Under the pieces are notes generated by a model that saw only the letters and a program-made list of their open reading frames with translations, was not told where the DNA came from and did no database searches. DNA of 64,000 nt from Paracentrotus lividus. Its lineage: Eukaryota > Echinodermata > Echinoidea > Camarodonta > Echinidae. Location of the stretch: contig CALNVZ010003426.1 in NCBI GenBank assembly GCA_940671915.1, positions 41,597,770-41,661,769 on the forward strand, written 5' to 3'. A program made the position numbers and the translations under genes. Shown here one piece after another: positions 61,561-64,000 of the stretch (its first letter is position 1; each line of letters opens with the position of its first letter).

Positions 61561-63412
61561 TAATGTACTATGACTTTTGAGTGAAATAGACTGAAAAATC
61601 GTGAAAGAAACAAAAACGATTGAGCAGGGCCGAAGAAATACAGACAATGTACTTCAATAGAAGGACACTGCCCCTTCCTATCCCCATCCCCTTGGTATCC
61701 CGCCGGGTTGACAACATTTTACCGCTTTGGTCATTAACTCCCGAGAGACGCCTAAGATACAATTAGTCAAGACTAATAACGCAGATCAACGCCAATTTAA
61801 AGTAGCCTATGTTACGTTTCTTTAGGAGGTGGGCAGGCTACTGAATAGCCGCGCTGTCGAATAAAACGCTTCCATCGCCAGAAACAAAGCAGAGCGTTTG
61901 TGCACTTTTATAAAGGCTGAGCATGACTGGACGTTATTTAAACCGGAAACTGTAATGGATTAAGTGCCAAAACAGCGGTTTTTAATTATCTTTTATTTCA
62001 CTTGACATAACCCATGACTCCTTAATTTCTGTTATTAATCTTAGGCAGTACGGTTCTATGGTCAAGAATGCCAATCGGGTTAGGGCTATTTTATTTGTCG
62101 GCCCCGAGTCCTCAAAATAAATGTGCTTTGAAGTTGTTAAGGCGCCTGTTTCTGCAAACCCAGTTTTGTATTGTTATTACCCAGACATGACACGACAAGA
62201 ACACCCCAAAAATATTGAAGTAGCGTCTGTTGACAATTATGCGTCCATTCTTGAATCTCACTTATCTATCCTATGTCCACAGCAATTGATGCAATATAAA
62301 GTATACACAGTATTTTTAAATGAAAATGACTGCTTTGCGTTCATTTAGAGAGATAGAACTCTACTTGAATGCATTAAAAATACATCGACCAAGACTTGTT
62401 ATGCTTTATACGACATATAATGCACCTACTTATTGCAAATGTAGGCCTGCATTAAAACAAATATATATAAAATAAGGAGAAAAACCGAAATTTATTAGGA
62501 CAGCAGGAAACCTTGGCTGTTAATTTCTCAACTTTACACAAATTTTTGATTTTCCCAGAATTCTGCATTATTTGACCTAAATTATGCTCCAATATTTTGT
62601 TTTTCATGCAGTATTTCTTTGAGGTTGTACATGACATAAAAACATTAACGCATCCCAAACATTATTTTGTATCAAGCCTCTTGGGCATAACACTTCTTCT
62701 AAATCTAGCGGTAACCATATTACCAATAATAAGTGGATGTCTCATAAAAGATTATTATTTTTATTTTATTATTTTATTTTTTTATAAGATTTCTTATCAT
62801 AACTTACATTAACTTCATGTTTCTGCCATTAGCCGTGCAAAATTGTATGTTATCTGTTCCTAATTTGCACGGATGCAACAATTTCCTTTGAACCGCAAAT
62901 CAATCAATTAAATCATATACCCTGCACAGTCAAATATTTTTTCATCCTTTCATGCTTGAAAACGATTTAATAGGCATTTGCCATCCAGACGGGTTGCCAC
63001 ACTAAAGGCCTCAATCCCCTGTCCTATGAACTATCACAAGCTTTACTTTATTAAATTTGACCCTCAAACATTTAACGCTTATTGTCTTTTTTCCTCAAGG
63101 ACTAACGGATCTCAAATGCAGCCTTTAACAATCTTCGGCTCGCCTTTTCGTTTTGTAATTCCTTGTTATTACAAATGCTGATGCCTACCCATACCTGCGC
63201 TCAGGTGGCGTTGTGTAATGTATCGCGTTCACCAAATCTCCCTCGTTATAGTATTGTATAACAACATCCGATTCTCCAATGAAAAGGAAGCTAATTGATC
63301 TCGAGGCAGCGGAACCACTACTTCGATAGCATGCTAAATTTAGCATGACTTACAAAAAGTCCTCGCCCGACAGCTTCACTGAGTGGTAACTGCCCAAATT
63401 ATAATTATAAAC
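61561..63412. other. No gene seen
   Basis: Mostly AT-rich unique DNA, somewhat less so at 61620-61950. Frames at 62121-62348 and 62978-63181 have no domain or exon signature. Confidence 0.5.
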
Positions 63413-64000
63413 CACAACACAAAAAGAAAGTCCCCCTATTTCAGATATCAATAATTTTGAACCCAGAGGAATTTTTTTTAATAATCTAATCTATATGTCC
63501 ATGTAGGGAATTTATTTAGCAACAATGGGAGCCGAATTTTGCTTGGAAAATCATTCACAGTCATGCTTCAGTGAGCAATGGTGTTGAATGCACAAAATAT
63601 CATTTTTTTGAAGTTCGCCAAGCCCTTGGAAATGCAACTTTGCGATCAATCGATAACGGCCACCCTTTTCAGATAGATTTTAACAGTCTTGTACACATCA
63701 ACATGTATGCAAAACGCTGCTTCCCAATATACGGAAACGAAATTTTGCGCGTTAAATTGCCACGGCTTGAGTGAGCATGCCAGCAAAAATTGCCCCAAAC
63801 TGTCACATTTTTACTTCTTTGCCATGGTATATTAATTTTTGGATCAATTTGATGAGCAATTCCTTTGTGGAAGTGTTCTCATTCCATTGAGATAGATCCT
63901 TTGAACAAATGAGCATTGCATTTTATTAAAACTCGATTGTGTGACAAAACCCTCCCAAAACTATGAACACCAACAATTATTACAAAAGTTGGTTTCATAC
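63413..64000. mobile_element. Left end of a distant relative of the long-TIR element, running off the window
   Basis: CACAACACAAAAAGAAAGTC, then CCCCTAT and TTTTGAACCCAGAGGAA, corresponds base for base, with gaps, to the terminus of the element at 22680-24356. Further in, TCATGCTTCAGTGAGCA (near 63562-63578) matches the inner TCATGCGTCAATGAGCA block of that element. The right terminus is not reached before 64000. The frame at 63571-63774 lies inside the element and matches nothing I know. Confidence 0.45.

Overview
This window looks like non-coding, AT-rich genomic DNA from a marine invertebrate, most likely a deuterostome such as an echinoderm or hemichordate. That placement is an inference. 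It rests on low gene density, abundant microsatellites, many short inverted-repeat DNA transposons, and a SINE whose 3' end (an AAGCGCTATATAAATG motif followed by a TTA-repeat tail) resembles SINEs I associate with echinoderm and other invertebrate genomes. There is no operon structure, and no reading frame looks like a bacterial or viral gene. Nearly all open frames are short, low in complexity or microsatellite-driven. They also fail to survive between two allelic copies present in the window. The only segment I would defend as host coding sequence is one 103-base internal exon on the minus strand (59826-59928). I could not identify the protein it belongs to.

The dominant large-scale feature is a 15-kb segment present twice: copy A (10821-25892) and copy B (25918-41121). 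They are separated by a run of 25 Ns (25893-25917). Copy A ends at the gap and copy B begins at it, which is the pattern expected when two overlapping haplotype contigs are placed end to end by a scaffolder. Copy B starts with indel-rich, poorly polished sequence, and so does the end of copy A. The true locus is therefore probably about 15 kb shorter. As a by-product, the window holds both alleles of one region. Their comparison shows a 979-bp transposon present in B and absent in A with a clean TA target duplication, a roughly 135-bp deletion inside another transposon, and several expanded or contracted simple repeats.

Layout. 1-3000: a head-to-head pair of tRNA-Thr-like elements, a 1-kb foldback element flanked by TA, a short tandem repeat and a 196-bp palindromic MITE. 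3000-10820: unremarkable AT-rich DNA with microsatellites. 10821-41121: the duplicated region, holding a small hairpin MITE, a 1.7-kb TIR element, a trace of LINE reverse transcriptase and weak candidate regulatory sites. 41122-49000: GT repeats, a 361-bp MITE with near-identical termini, a SINE, a palindrome built on POU octamer motifs, and a second, decayed copy of the 979-bp family. 49000-64000: microsatellites, a possible piggyBac-like element, the orphan exon, a second SINE tail, and the start of a distant relative of the 1.7-kb TIR element running off the window.

I found no previously undescribed multi-gene system. The most useful results are the assembly artefact, the polymorphic transposon family with its repeated internal motif, the set of TA-flanked inverted-repeat elements, and the orphan exon.
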